Source: Corynebacterium glucuronolyticum DSM 44120 (GTDB lineage Bacteria; Actinomycetota; Actinomycetes; Mycobacteriales; Mycobacteriaceae). From it: 64,000 nt of DNA. How positions within the stretch are numbered: position 1 is the first letter of the stretch; each line of letters begins with the position of its first letter. Positions 35,364 to 44,456 of the stretch are shown one piece after another. Under the pieces are notes generated by a model that made no database searches, was not told the origin of the DNA, and saw only the letters and a program-made list of their open reading frames with translations. The stretch is from contig NZ_CP047452.1 in the NCBI RefSeq assembly GCF_030440595.1, forward strand, positions 1,054,001 to 1,118,000, given 5' to 3'. A program made the translations under genes and the position numbers.

Positions 35364-36548
35364 ATGTCGAAAACATCTGAAGTGGGCATGAATGTCACTA
35401 TTGACGGCCCACCAATAAAACACGTTAGTCACGGTCGTGCCGTCCTGGTGCTTGCTACTGGTACCGCCTTCCTCGCGGGAACTCCCCTGTGGGTGAAGGC
35501 CACCAACATGGACCCCTCCACTCAGGCCTTCCTTCGAGTAGTCATCGGATGTCTGTTGTTGGTGCCGTTTGGAATCCGCGAGATGCGGAAAAAGGAGCGT
35601 CTGGGGAAGAAAGGCATCATGCTCTCCGTCGCTGCTGGACTCTTCCTCGGCATCGATTTCACCGCGTGGAACTACTCCATCTTCTATGTGGGAGCCGGCA
35701 TTGCAGCAATTCTCTTGAACCTTCAGGTGATCATCGTCCCGATGCTCACGGCCGTATTTGATAAGTACAAGATTCCGCCAGTGTTCCTCATTCTGGTTCC
35801 GATCATGACCGTGGGTGTTTTGCTCACTGGTGGTGTGTTTGAGTCTGCAGAGGCATCGGGTGGCCCCGAAACGATCTACGGAATTAAGACAGCTACGCTC
35901 GGAACCATCTTCGGCCTGACTTCCGGTATCTGCTACTCCTTCTACCTCTACTTGTCCCGCAAGGCAGGAACGTCGGCTCGTAAGGATCTGTACGTTCAGC
36001 CGATGATGTACACGATGGCCGCACAGGCAATCCCGCCCACTATCATTGCTTTCTTCTTCTCCCCGCGTGGGGGGTTCGATTTCAAGAATGGAGTTCTCCT
36101 GAACGGCGAACTTCCGCTTGTTAACCCCGAGACGACAGTCGGTGATCCCCTCACTGCGTGGAACTGGTTCAACCTGATTTGCCTCGCCGTGCTTGGTCAG
36201 GCACTTGCCTGGACGTTCGTACAGTACGGCACCGTGTGGCTGGATCCGACGCTGTCTGCAGGTATTCTGCTGCTCTCCCCGGTGACTTCCGTCATCATTG
36301 CAGCCCCTCTGTTCGGTGAGATCCCCTCCAAGCTGCAGGTCCTCGGTATCTTCCTGATTCTCGGTACAGTGGCGTACCAGAACGGTTTGTTCAGTATGTT
36401 CACAAAATCGAAACGAAAACACGAGAGAGGAAACCCAGACGAGCCTCTTGATCAAGAACTGATACGTGAGGGGTTAGCGCCCCACCACGATCCCCAAGAA
36501 GTACCTAATAACCCCTACAAGAAGCACAACCACGGACCGTTCCACTAA
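35364..36548 (+). CDS. EamA/DMT-family transporter with His-rich C-terminal tail
   Basis: 394 residues, ten predicted membrane helices in two EamA repeats, for example FLAGTPLWVKATNMDP through IVPMLTAVFD, and IKTATLGTIFGLTSGICYSFYLYLSR through SPVTSVIIAAPLFGEIPSKLQVLG. DMT-family members export or import small metabolites; the substrate here is unknown. The cytoplasmic tail (about 350-394) is charged and ends with several histidines (APHHD..., KKHNHGPFH), unusual for the family and suggestive of metal contact. It lies 170 bases upstream of ureA on the same strand. A 17-bp tandem duplication covers its stop codon. Confidence 0.8.
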   Translation: MSKTSEVGMNVTIDGPPIKHVSHGRAVLVLATGTAFLAGTPLWVKATNMDPSTQAFLRVVIGCLLLVPFGIREMRKKERLGKKGIMLSVAAGLFLGIDFTAWNYSIFYVGAGIAAILLNLQVIIVPMLTAVFDKYKIPPVFLILVPIMTVGVLLTGGVFESAEASGGPETIYGIKTATLGTIFGLTSGICYSFYLYLSRKAGTSARKDLYVQPMMYTMAAQAIPPTIIAFFFSPRGGFDFKNGVLLNGELPLVNPETTVGDPLTAWNWFNLICLAVLGQALAWTFVQYGTVWLDPTLSAGILLLSPVTSVIIAAPLFGEIPSKLQVLGIFLILGTVAYQNGLFSMFTKSKRKHERGNPDEPLDQELIREGLAPHHDPQEVPNNPYKKHNHGPFH

Positions 36549-36574
36549 GACTAGGTGTCCACAAAGACTAGGTC
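36541..36574. repeat. 17-bp tandem duplication across the transporter stop codon
   Basis: TCCACTAAGACTAGGTG and TCCACAAAGACTAGGTC, head to tail. The TAA stop (36546-36548) lies in the first copy. Confidence 0.85.
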
Positions 36575-36584
36575 AGAGTTTCGA

Positions 36585-36601
36585 ATTGTTTTCGGAACAA
36601 T
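36585..36601. promoter_or_regulatory. inverted repeat upstream of the urease operon
   Basis: ATTGTT-TTCGG-AACAAT is a perfect 6-bp inverted repeat about 118 bases before ureA, a possible operator for an unknown regulator. It does not match the AmtR box. Confidence 0.4.
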
Positions 36602-36646
36602 CCTAAATCGGCGGTAGTGGCCTCAAGCAGTGCTATTGATGGGGAG

Positions 36647-36669
36647 CCCCGTTCTGAAAGCGAACGGGG
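36647..36669 (+). promoter_or_regulatory. hairpin in the ureA leader
   Basis: CCCCGTTC and GAACGGGG pair around seven bases, 50 bases before ureA. No T-run follows, so it may be a leader structure or a weak terminator for the upstream transporter gene. Confidence 0.4.
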
Positions 36670-36718
36670 TGCACCCGTGTGATCCCCCGGAAATTTCCCC
36701 CTAATTGAAGGAGAAGAA

Positions 36719-37021
36719 ATGAAGTTAACCCAACGCGAACAGGAAAAGCTGCTGATTGTTGTTGCAGCAGACGTTGCCCGCCGTCGCAAAGAGCGCGGTC
36801 TCAAACTGAACTACCCTGAGTCCGTCGCCCTCATCACCGACTACCTCCTTGAAGGTGCCCGTGATGGAAAGTCGGTAGCCGAGCTTATGTCTGAAGGCAT
36901 CCAGGTCCTCTCTCGTGACGACGTTATGGAAGGCGTTCCCGAGATGATATCTGATGTGCAGGTCGAGGCTACGTTCCCCGACGGCACGAAGCTCGTCACA
37001 GTCCACAACCCGATCCGATAA
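36719..37021 (+). CDS. ureA: urease gamma subunit
   Basis: 100 residues, smallest structural subunit of the nickel enzyme urease, which hydrolyses urea to ammonia and carbamate. It begins [22 protein letters not shown] and contains [27 protein letters not shown], both diagnostic. AAGGAG lies five bases before the ATG. First gene of ureABCEFGD, all on the plus strand; ureB follows after 12 bases. Confidence 0.98.
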   Translation: MKLTQREQEKLLIVVAADVARRRKERGLKLNYPESVALITDYLLEGARDGKSVAELMSEGIQVLSRDDVMEGVPEMISDVQVEATFPDGTKLVTVHNPIR

Positions 37022-37033
37022 GAGGAGTTTCCC

Positions 37034-37342
37034 ATGATTCCAGGCGAGTACTTTATTTCTGAAGGAAAGATTACCCTCAACGAGGGTCGTGAGTCGATCA
37101 CTCTCGAGGTGAAAAACACCGGAGACCGTCCGATTCAGGTTGGCTCCCACTTCCACTTTGCGGAGGCCAATAGCGCTCTCGAATTTGACCGCGAAGCAGC
37201 GCGGGGAAAGCGCCTTGACATCCCTTCCGGCACTGCTGTGCGTCTTGAGCCGGGCGATTCTCGAACTGTAGAACTCATTGATTTTGCTGGTGAGCGCCAG
37301 GTCTACGGATTCAACGGCGCAGTCAACGGCCCGCTCGACTAA
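37034..37342 (+). CDS. ureB: urease beta subunit
   Basis: 102 residues, structural beta chain of urease. Diagnostic stretches: [11 protein letters not shown] at the start, [18 protein letters not shown] near residue 37, and [23 protein letters not shown]. It is a separate gene, not fused to gamma as in Helicobacter. GAGGAG precedes the ATG; ureC starts 35 bases after its stop. Confidence 0.98.
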   Translation: MIPGEYFISEGKITLNEGRESITLEVKNTGDRPIQVGSHFHFAEANSALEFDREAARGKRLDIPSGTAVRLEPGDSRTVELIDFAGERQVYGFNGAVNGPLD

Positions 37343-37377
37343 CTCTGAAGACTGAAAAGCTGAAAGGAACGTAGAAC

Positions 37378-39090
37378 ATGTCATTTGAGATCGACAGGCG
37401 TCAATACGCCGAACTGTATGGTCCCACAACCGGAGACGGTGTTCGTCTTGCAGATACCCATCTCATTGCACGCGTAGAGAAGAGCTACCTCAACCCCGGT
37501 GAGGAAGTTAACTTCGGTGGCGGCAAGGTTATCCGTGACGGCATGGGGCAGAACTCTCGAGTAAAGGGTGACGACATTATCCCTGACCTCGTGATTACCG
37601 GTCCGCTCGTGATCGACTACACCGGAGTTTACGTGGCTGACGTTGCCATCAAGGACGGCAAGATCATGAAGATCGGTCGCGCCGGCAACCCAGATATCCA
37701 GGATGGAATCGATATCACCGTCGGTGTAGGCACCGAGGTTATTGCTGGCGAAGGCAAGATCGTCACTGCTGGCGCTGTCGATACCCACATTCACTTCATT
37801 TCTCCTGGGCAGGTGGAAGCTGCGCTGGATAACGGCACAACTACCCTCATTGGTGGCGGCGTTGGACCGGCTGATTCCACTAACGCGACTACGGTCACCT
37901 CCGGCGCGGCGAACATTCGCCACATGCTGCAGGCAACGGTCGATCTGCCGATTAACGTTGGATTCCTCGGTAAGGGCCATGCCTCCGACCTCAACCCCCT
38001 GCGTGAGCAGATCAAGGCCGGCGCAATTGGCCTGAAGATCCACGAGGACTGGGGGGCTACCGCCAACACGATCGACAACGCCCTAAAGGTTGCCGACGAG
38101 ATGGACATCCAGGTTGCGATCCACACCGATACCCTTAACGAGGGCGGTTTCGTGGACAACACCATTAAGGCCATCGACGGTCGCGTCATCCACACGTTCC
38201 ACACGGAGGGTGCAGGTGGCGGTCACGCACCGGACATCATCGAACTTGCGGGTCACTCCAACGTGCTTCCCGCGTCGACGAACCCGACCCTGCCGTACAC
38301 CAAGAACACACTGGATGAGCACCTTGACATGATCATGGTGTGCCACCACCTCAACCCGGATCTGCCGGAGGACGTTGCTTTCGCAGATTCCCGTATCCGT
38401 AAGGAAACGATCGCAGCCGAGGATGTTCTGCACGACATGGGTATCATGTCGATTACATCTTCAGACTCCCAGGCCATGGGTCGTGTGGGCGAGGTCGTTC
38501 TGCGCACGTGGCAGGTAGCTGACCGCATGAAGATGCAGCGTGGTCCGCTTGAGGGCGACACGGAGGATAACGACAACAACCGAATCAAGCGCTACATTGC
38601 CAAGTACACCATCAACCCGGCGATTGCTGCTGGTATTTCCCACGCTGTTGGCTCGGTTGAGGAAGGCAAGATTGCTGACCTCGTGGTGTGGGAGCCGGCG
38701 CACTTCGGTGTGAAGCCGCTCATCGTGCTGAAGTCTGGCTACATTGCTCGCTCCGAAATGGGTGATTCTAACGCTTCTATTCCGACGCCTCAGCCGCGAA
38801 CGATGCGTTACTCCTTCGGTGCCTACGGTGATGCTGCTAGCCGCACGAGCGTGACCTTCCTCCCGACGGCAGCCATTGAGGCTGGTGTTCCCGCATCCCT
38901 GAACACCAAGCGTGCCTTCGTGGAAGCGAAGAACATGCGCAACATTTCCAAGGCCGACATGAAGCACAACTCCGAGACGCCCGAGATTTCCGTGGATCCC
39001 GAGACCTATGTGCTGAAGGTCGACGGAAAGGAAATTACGTCTGAGTATGCGGAGTCGCTGTCGATGGCACAGCGCTACTTCCTCTTCTAG
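37378..39090 (+). CDS. ureC: urease alpha subunit
   Basis: 570 residues, catalytic chain holding two nickel ions. Active-site residues are in place: H137 and H139 (DTHIHF), carbamylated K220 (GLKIHEDWG), C322-H323 in the flap (MVCHHLNPD) and D363 (SSDSQAMG), each three residues beyond the Klebsiella numbering. Length is typical. AAAGGAACG lies upstream. The enzyme is expected to be active, provided nickel and the accessory proteins encoded downstream are supplied. Urease gives the cell ammonia and alkalinises its surroundings, a trait of urinary and skin corynebacteria. Confidence 0.98.
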   Translation: MSFEIDRRQYAELYGPTTGDGVRLADTHLIARVEKSYLNPGEEVNFGGGKVIRDGMGQNSRVKGDDIIPDLVITGPLVIDYTGVYVADVAIKDGKIMKIGRAGNPDIQDGIDITVGVGTEVIAGEGKIVTAGAVDTHIHFISPGQVEAALDNGTTTLIGGGVGPADSTNATTVTSGAANIRHMLQATVDLPINVGFLGKGHASDLNPLREQIKAGAIGLKIHEDWGATANTIDNALKVADEMDIQVAIHTDTLNEGGFVDNTIKAIDGRVIHTFHTEGAGGGHAPDIIELAGHSNVLPASTNPTLPYTKNTLDEHLDMIMVCHHLNPDLPEDVAFADSRIRKETIAAEDVLHDMGIMSITSSDSQAMGRVGEVVLRTWQVADRMKMQRGPLEGDTEDNDNNRIKRYIAKYTINPAIAAGISHAVGSVEEGKIADLVVWEPAHFGVKPLIVLKSGYIARSEMGDSNASIPTPQPRTMRYSFGAYGDAASRTSVTFLPTAAIEAGVPASLNTKRAFVEAKNMRNISKADMKHNSETPEISVDPETYVLKVDGKEITSEYAESLSMAQRYFLF

Positions 39091-39367
39091 GCGTACGAAC
39101 GTCGCGTAAAAGTAGATCGGAGGTAGCAGTAATGAACGCTACCTCCGTCATCTTTCTGCGCCCCGATAGCGATAAGTAAAACCTTTTTCACGTGCGCCCA
39201 CATCCGCGAAGTGTGCCCAGATTTCCTCGCCAAAAATCGTCCCGTGGTGACGGACAATCCATGATCATGGAAACGAAGGGTGGCGTAGGCTGAAACGCAA
39301 ACAATGACGTGGATAAAGCCATCACAAATATCAACTGACAATTCCTCAAAAACAAGGAAGGCCTATC

Positions 39368-39838
39368 ATGATCGTCACCGAGATTCTCGGAAACGTCCAC
39401 GATGTATCTGAACCTGCAGAGCTATCCATAGACTCTGTGCTGTTTGACAATGAATCCCGGCTGAAGCGAGTACAGCGCGTAACGTCAGAAGGGGGGACCG
39501 AAATCGGCCTGCGCTTTGATACCGACTTCCGCGAACTTCACGATGGTGACATCCTGTGGCGTGAGGGCGATTCACTTATCGTTGCCAAGATTGATCCAAC
39601 GGACGTTCTCGTCATCAAACCCGGTTCTATCAAGGAAGCACTGACAGTCGCACATTCCCTCGGTAACCGTCACCTCCAGGCCCAGTTCTTTGAGGATGAG
39701 GCTGGCTTCACTGGCTCCGTCATGGTTGTGCGCTACGACCACACTGTCGAGCACTTCCTGGATCACATGGAAACAAACTACGAGCGCGGTCAATACGTCA
39801 TGCCGAAGGCTTTCCGTCATGCAGAGCACACCCACTAA
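39368..39838 (+). CDS. ureE: urease accessory protein UreE (nickel metallochaperone)
   Basis: 156 residues. Delivers nickel to the UreDFG complex. It begins MIVTEILGNVHD, with the middle motif LGNRHLQAQF (conserved metal-binding His region) and a short His-containing tail AEHTH, not the long His stretch of Klebsiella. AACAAGGAAGGCC lies upstream. A 277-base gap separates it from ureC and shows no gene; it may contain an internal promoter. Its 3' end overlaps ureF by 20 bases. Confidence 0.95.
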   Translation: MIVTEILGNVHDVSEPAELSIDSVLFDNESRLKRVQRVTSEGGTEIGLRFDTDFRELHDGDILWREGDSLIVAKIDPTDVLVIKPGSIKEALTVAHSLGNRHLQAQFFEDEAGFTGSVMVVRYDHTVEHFLDHMETNYERGQYVMPKAFRHAEHTH

Positions 39839-40559
39839 GCCCCAGGAAGCCAGCTCGAGCGAGCGGGCGCAGCTGGTCATCTGGCACTTGACCGATTCCG
39901 CATTGCCTACGGGCGGGTTCGCCCACTCAGCGGGTATGGAAACATATATCCAAAGCGGTGCAGTTGATGATGCAGATACCTTCGCAGAGTGGTTAAAGGG
40001 GTATTTGTACCAGGCTACCTTCAATGATGCCCTCGCGGTTCGCTTCGCGGTGGAGTTGCACAATTCCACGATTGGCTGGGATGAGAAGGTAGCGCGGCTG
40101 AACCAGCTGGACCGCTTGTTACACGCAACGTTGACTCCCAAGGAGCTACGTGCAGCAATGCGTTCCATGGGCAAGCGGATGAGCAAGGTCGCGCGAATAG
40201 TTGACGCAGATGACATGCTCGTAGAAGAGTACGACCGTGGTTTGCGTGCTCGAGAGTACAAGGGCAACCCGGGAATCGCTCTCGGCCTCGTTCTGGCTGC
40301 TGCCGGAGTTGACGGATACACGGCAGCGAAGGCATATCTCATGCAGTTAGCCACGTCCATGGTCCAAAATGCGATCCGCGCTATTCCCCTTGGCCAGGAT
40401 GCAGGCCAACGTCTGCTCGTTGGGGTCTACGGCCTCGTGACGGAGTTTGCCCAACAAGCGATGGAACACACCGTTCACGACCTGGGTGTTGCTGCTCCCG
40501 ATATGGAAATCGCCCAGATGGAACACGAATTCCTGCGCTCGCGCATGTTCATGTCCTAA
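39819..40559 (+). CDS. ureF: urease accessory protein UreF
   Basis: 246 residues from the ATG at 39819, inside the end of ureE, giving the expected N-terminus before LVIWHLTDSALPTGGFAHSAGMET. UreF acts with UreD and UreG to carbamylate the active-site lysine and gate nickel insertion. Later signatures: GLRAREYKGNPGIALGLVLAAAGVD and the C-terminal EIAQMEHEFLRSRMFMS. A 20-bp tandem duplication covers the last codons and stop. Confidence 0.94.
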   Translation: MQSTPTKPQEASSSERAQLVIWHLTDSALPTGGFAHSAGMETYIQSGAVDDADTFAEWLKGYLYQATFNDALAVRFAVELHNSTIGWDEKVARLNQLDRLLHATLTPKELRAAMRSMGKRMSKVARIVDADDMLVEEYDRGLRAREYKGNPGIALGLVLAAAGVDGYTAAKAYLMQLATSMVQNAIRAIPLGQDAGQRLLVGVYGLVTEFAQQAMEHTVHDLGVAAPDMEIAQMEHEFLRSRMFMS

Positions 40560-40587
40560 CAACGGGATTCATGTCCTACCAACGGGA
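40548..40587. repeat. 20-bp tandem duplication across the ureF stop codon
   Basis: Two copies (40548-40567, 40568-40587) of TTCATGTCCTAACAACGGGA, differing at one base. The first copy contains the last ureF codons and the TAA. Confidence 0.9.
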
Positions 40588-40666
40588 ATAGAGAAGCCAC
40601 ACAGTGGCACAAGAGGGATGCCTCCTTTTCTGGGGAGGTTCCACAACATGAAAGGAAAATTTAGAA

Positions 40667-41290
40667 ATGTCTGTTGTAAAAGTCGGCGTCGGTGGACCGG
40701 TCGGCTCTGGTAAGACCCAATTGATCGAGCGCATTACGCGCGCCCTGGAAGGTGAAATCTCCATGGCGGCGATCACGAACGATATTTACACGACTGAGGA
40801 CGCTCGCATTCTCGCACGCGACGGCGTGCTCCCGGAGGATCGGATCATCGGTGTGGAGACGGGTGGCTGTCCGCATACCGCCATCCGTGAAGATACGTCG
40901 ATGAACGAGGCCGCATACGAGGAATTGTTGAATCGGCACCCAGACCTGGAGCTCGTGTTCATTGAGTCTGGCGGCGATAACCTCTCCGCTACGTTCTCGC
41001 CTGAACTAGTGGACTTCTCCATTTACATCATTGATGTCGCCCAGGGGGAGAAGATTCCTCGTAAAGCAGGCCAGGGGATGATCAAGTCTGACCTCTTCGT
41101 CATTAATAAGACCGACCTGGCTCCTTATGTCGGCGCTGATCTCCAGGTGATGACCGACGATTCCAAGGTCTTCCGTGGTGACAAGCCGTTTGTGCTCACG
41201 AACCTGAAGACGGATGAGGGCCTCGACGAGGTGCTTCAGTGGCTCCGCCGCGATGTGCTTATGCAGGATCTCGAGGCCAGTGGTAAATAG
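40667..41290 (+). CDS. ureG: urease accessory GTPase UreG
   Basis: 207 residues, SIMIBI-class GTPase whose hydrolysis drives nickel insertion into urease. P-loop GGPVGSGKT near residues 9-17, the nickel-binding CPH motif at C68-P-H70 ([17 protein letters not shown]), FIESGGDNL and the guanine-specificity [17 protein letters not shown] lies upstream. 107 bases after ureF; ureD follows immediately. Confidence 0.97.
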   Translation: MSVVKVGVGGPVGSGKTQLIERITRALEGEISMAAITNDIYTTEDARILARDGVLPEDRIIGVETGGCPHTAIREDTSMNEAAYEELLNRHPDLELVFIESGGDNLSATFSPELVDFSIYIIDVAQGEKIPRKAGQGMIKSDLFVINKTDLAPYVGADLQVMTDDSKVFRGDKPFVLTNLKTDEGLDEVLQWLRRDVLMQDLEASGK

Positions 41291-41291
41291 C

Positions 41292-42170
41292 ATGTGGGGC
41301 GAGTCTAAGCCGGTTTTTAGGCATGATCCGCCGCACCAGGAGATGGGAGAGCTCGATCTCGGAATCTCTGTCAGCGGTGGAAAATCCATCGCTACGAAGC
41401 AGTATCACCAGGGTGCTCTCAAGATTATTCGCCCGCACTATCTGGACGATTCCGGGCAGGTGTACTACACCATTGCCAATCCCGGCGGTGGCTACGTCGG
41501 TGGTGACGCCTACCGCATCGGTGTTGAAGTGGATGCCGGCGCATCGATCCTATTTACTGACCAGTCTGCAGCAAAGGTGTACCGCACTCCGAATGACTTT
41601 GTTGTGCAGAACATCGCTTTTACGCTGCACGGCGATGCGGTCATGGAGTACATCCCAGACCAGTTGATCCTCTACCGCGATGCGGATTACCGGCAGGAAA
41701 TCCTGGTGGAGATGGACAAAGAGTCATCGTTGTTCATCTCGGATATTGTGACGCCTGGTTGGTCGCCAGATGGTGGGCAGTTCCTATACAAGAACGCGCA
41801 CCTGCGCACGGCTGTGAAGGTTGACGGGGAGGTGGTACTCGTCGATAATATTCGGATCGAGCCCACCAAGGACGTTTTCTCCACGGTACGCTCTTCTTTC
41901 CTCGGGGAGCACACGCATTTTTCGACGGCAATCTGCGTCGATCCGCATGTGTCACCGGAGGTTGTCGCGGACGTTCGCAATGCCGTCCGGCAGCATCTCG
42001 AAGGTAAAGGCAGCGTCAAGGCATCGGTCACAGAAATCGATGTTCCGGGATTCGTACTACGCGCGGTCGGTGATTGGACGGAAGACCTCATGCGGGTTGT
42101 GCAGGCAGCCGCCAACGTTGTCCGGGACAAGACGAGGGGACAGGGACCAATCAACCTACGCCAGTATTAG
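41292..42170 (+). CDS. ureD: urease accessory protein UreD
   Basis: 292 residues, UreD/UreH scaffold that binds apo-urease and UreF/UreG. Signatures: YYTIANPGGGYVGGDAYRIG near residue 60, FTDQSAAKVYRTPN near 90 and, in the middle, DIVTPGWSPDGGQF. It starts one base after the ureG stop, so coupled. Last gene of the urease operon. Immediately behind the stop are imperfect repeats of ACTAGC-type words, and then a bidirectional terminator at 42234. Confidence 0.95.
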   Translation: MWGESKPVFRHDPPHQEMGELDLGISVSGGKSIATKQYHQGALKIIRPHYLDDSGQVYYTIANPGGGYVGGDAYRIGVEVDAGASILFTDQSAAKVYRTPNDFVVQNIAFTLHGDAVMEYIPDQLILYRDADYRQEILVEMDKESSLFISDIVTPGWSPDGGQFLYKNAHLRTAVKVDGEVVLVDNIRIEPTKDVFSTVRSSFLGEHTHFSTAICVDPHVSPEVVADVRNAVRQHLEGKGSVKASVTEIDVPGFVLRAVGDWTEDLMRVVQAAANVVRDKTRGQGPINLRQY

Positions 42171-42233
42171 CGACCTACACCGGTACTAGCCAGTGCTAGC
42201 ACAAAGGAAGCCAGTGGCGACTCCAAAAAAAGG

Positions 42234-42270
42234 AAAAGACGGAAGCAGCGTAAAGCTGGTTCCGTCTTTT
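42234..42270. terminator. bidirectional terminator between ureD and the arsR-type gene
   Basis: Arms AAAAGACGGAA (42234-42244) and TTCCGTCTTTT (42260-42270), with a further inner stem. It is flanked by T-runs on both strands and separates the convergent urease and transporter-regulator operons. Confidence 0.88.
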
Positions 42271-42307
42271 GGCTCCTGTTGTGAACTACATTGCTGGCGG
42301 TGGTTGA

Positions 42308-42610
42308 CTAATCGTCCGAGACCTTGTGGCCAGAACCGATCCAGTGAAGCAGCTCATGAACGTCGTCGTTAGCAATCCCGTAGTAAATTCGTCGGCCATC
42401 GCGCTGCGACTTAACCGTTCCGTTGTTTTCCATCGCCCTCAAGGCCGCCGAAGCTGTTGCTACCCTGAGTCCAGTTTCCTCGGCAAGCTCGCTGACAGTC
42501 AGAGTGTTCTGGCCGGCGTAGTGGATGGCTGCGAGTAGAGCGAGCCGTGTCGGGTCGCCGAGGATCTTAAACGTGCCGGCCCAACTGTCGATGTCAACTT
42601 CGTGAGACAC
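42308..42610 (-). CDS. ArsR-family transcriptional regulator, likely metal sensor
   Basis: 100 residues, winged-helix ArsR/SmtB fold: ILGDPTRLALLAAI then the HTH LTVSELAEETGLRVATASAALRAMENNG and wing GRRIYYGIAND. Histidines occur at the N-terminus (SHE) and in the last helix (DVHELLHWIGSGH), an arrangement reminiscent of the C-terminal metal sites of nickel/cobalt sensors such as NmtR, though no exact match. The GTG start has AGGAGG five bases upstream. It is the last gene of the binding-protein/permease/ATPase operon (20 bases after the ATPase) and convergent with urease. I infer that it controls metal import; the metal is not shown by sequence. Confidence 0.8.
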   Translation of the reverse strand: MSHEVDIDSWAGTFKILGDPTRLALLAAIHYAGQNTLTVSELAEETGLRVATASAALRAMENNGTVKSQRDGRRIYYGIANDDVHELLHWIGSGHKVSDD

Positions 42611-42630
42611 AATTACCTCCTGCAGGTAGT

Positions 42631-43425
42631 TTAACCGGAAAGAGTATCTTGTGAGCCAATTGCACCGTCGATCACAAGCGAAGGAACGCCACCGCTACTA
42701 CGCGTAAGCGAGCCGTTTACCCGGAATACTCGAGCAAGTACGTCCGCAGTGAGGACCTCGAGCGGGGGGCCGTCGTTTTCCACCGTCCCACCGTTAATGA
42801 GCAGGAGACGGTCGCAGTAGCGGGCTGCTAGTGCCAGATCGTGTATAGCCAGGATGATCACCGTATTGTGCTGCGTGGAGATGTGCGACAGCAGATCCAT
42901 GAGGCGGTACTGGTGATGCAGGTCCAGGTGGTTTGTCGGCTCGTCGAGAAGCATGGTGGAGGCCTGCTGGGCCATCGCGCGGGCCACCATCGCGCGTTGC
43001 ACCTGGCCACCGGAGAGCTCACTGAGCCTGGCATCGGCCAGATCCTCCAGTGCCGAGTGATGTAACGCCCGGGTGATCCGCTCTTCGTCGCCTGCTTGAG
43101 TTTGGGAGAATGGGCCGCGACCGGCCGAGCATCCCAACTGCACAACCTCTCGGACGGTGAGGGGGATGGCAGCTCCTGAGTGCTGTGCGACGTAGGAAAG
43201 GTGGTGAACGCGTTCGTTTATGCGGTAAGAGGTGAGCGGTTTGCCGTCGAAAAGCACCGAACCATCGAAGTGGTGCACACCGGCGAGTGACTTGAGTAGG
43301 GTGGACTTCCCAGAACCATTCGGACCAACCAGACCGACGATGGTGGGGGCTTCTGCGGTGAAAGACACTCCCGAAAGTACGGTGTGCTCGCCGAAACCGG
43401 CGCGGAGATTGGATACTTCCAGCAT
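42631..43425 (-). CDS. metal-chelate ABC transporter ATPase (FecE/BtuD type)
   Basis: 264 residues. Walker A GPNGSGKST near residue 34, Q-loop in YVAQHSGAAIPLTVREVV, signature LSELSGGQVQRAMVARAMAQ, Walker B MLLDEPTNHLDLHHQ and the H-loop IHDLALAARYCD. The TVREVV region and DLHHQ are typical of siderophore, heme or cobalamin importers. The start overlaps the permease stop (TAATG). It powers uptake of the ligand bound by the product of 44456-45475. Ligand class (iron siderophore, cobalamin or nickel chelate) cannot be fixed; the position next to urease favours nickel. Confidence 0.9.
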   Translation of the reverse strand: MLEVSNLRAGFGEHTVLSGVSFTAEAPTIVGLVGPNGSGKSTLLKSLAGVHHFDGSVLFDGKPLTSYRINERVHHLSYVAQHSGAAIPLTVREVVQLGCSAGRGPFSQTQAGDEERITRALHHSALEDLADARLSELSGGQVQRAMVARAMAQQASTMLLDEPTNHLDLHHQYRLMDLLSHISTQHNTVIILAIHDLALAARYCDRLLLINGGTVENDGPPLEVLTADVLARVFRVNGSLTRSSGGVPSLVIDGAIGSQDTLSG

Positions 43426-44456
43426 TAGCGCTTCCTCCTCAGGATGACGAAGAAGGCGGGAACGCCGATGAGCGCTGTGATGACTCCGACGGGAAGTTCC
43501 TGTGGCGCAAATAGTGCGCGGGCAATCGCGTCGGCGACGACGAGGGAAATTGCCCCGAGCAGCGCTGAGAGGGGGATGAGGGTGACGTGGCGGGGGCCGT
43601 TGAGCATTCGGATAGCGTGCGGGACGATAAGGCCGACGAAGCCGATCGCGCCGACGGAAGCAACGGTAGCGGCTGTCATGAGCGATACAGCGATGAGCAC
43701 CGTGTAGCGAAGCGCAACGACAGGGATCCCCATCGTCTGGGCTGTGGCATCACCGAGGGACAGTGCATCGAGATATCGTGATAGAGACCAGAGCAGGATA
43801 ATCCCCAATGTGCCGATGATCGCCACAGCCCAGAACGTATGCCAACGTGCGGCACTTAAGACTCCGAGGAGCCAAAACATGATTCCTCGCGTGGACTCGG
43901 CGTTTCCGCTCGCCGTGACGATGAGGGACGTCAGTGATTGGAAGAGGAAACCAATGAGGACACCTGTGAGCACAACCCGCGTGGCATCCGCAGCGCTCTT
44001 CTGCAATAGCAGGATGAGCATGAAGAAGGAGGCCAACGCACCGATTGCCGCGCCGACGATAATCCCGTACTGCCACGTTGAGAAGAGGATTGCGACGACG
44101 GCCCCAGTGGAGGCGCCCGAGGAGATGCCGAGCAAGTAGGGTTCCGCAAGGTCGTTGTGCGTGATGGCCTGCATGACGACACCGCAGACGGCGAGAATCG
44201 CCCCGACAAAGGCAGCCATGAGGATGCGCGGGATGCGAAGCTCGGTGAGGATCGATGTCCGGAGAGGAGACGGGGTTGGCAGCGCTGGGTCAATAAACGC
44301 GCGCAGCTCCCCGAAGCTCATTGAACTTGAGCCGACGGTCAGCGATGCAATCATCGCGACGGCGAGAACGATCAGCCCCACAACCACCACGCCAACCGTT
44401 TTTCCAGTCGTGCCGTGGTGTGTTTTGTGGGACTTCGATTGTTTGACGGATGACAC
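43425..44456 (-). CDS. metal-chelate ABC transporter permease (FecCD family)
   Basis: 343 residues from the GTG at 44456, which overlaps the TAG of the upstream binding-protein gene by one base. About nine membrane helices. FecCD marks: ELRIPRILMAAFVGAILAVCGVVMQ, YLLGISSGASTGAV, GAIGFVGLIVPHAIRM and ELPVGVITALIGVPAFFVIL. The short cytoplasmic N-terminus contains two adjacent histidines (KTHHGTTGKT). Intact, in contrast to the related damaged permease at 33399-34364. Operon with the binding protein, ATPase and ArsR gene. Confidence 0.92.
   Translation of the reverse strand: MSSVKQSKSHKTHHGTTGKTVGVVVVGLIVLAVAMIASLTVGSSSMSFGELRAFIDPALPTPSPLRTSILTELRIPRILMAAFVGAILAVCGVVMQAITHNDLAEPYLLGISSGASTGAVVAILFSTWQYGIIVGAAIGALASFFMLILLLQKSAADATRVVLTGVLIGFLFQSLTSLIVTASGNAESTRGIMFWLLGVLSAARWHTFWAVAIIGTLGIILLWSLSRYLDALSLGDATAQTMGIPVVALRYTVLIAVSLMTAATVASVGAIGFVGLIVPHAIRMLNGPRHVTLIPLSALLGAISLVVADAIARALFAPQELPVGVITALIGVPAFFVILRRKR

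Noticed and set aside
36541..36720. AmtR nitrogen-control box upstream of ureA
   Set aside because: I looked for the AmtR-type ATCTATAG element known for nitrogen genes and did not find it; only an unrelated inverted repeat is present.
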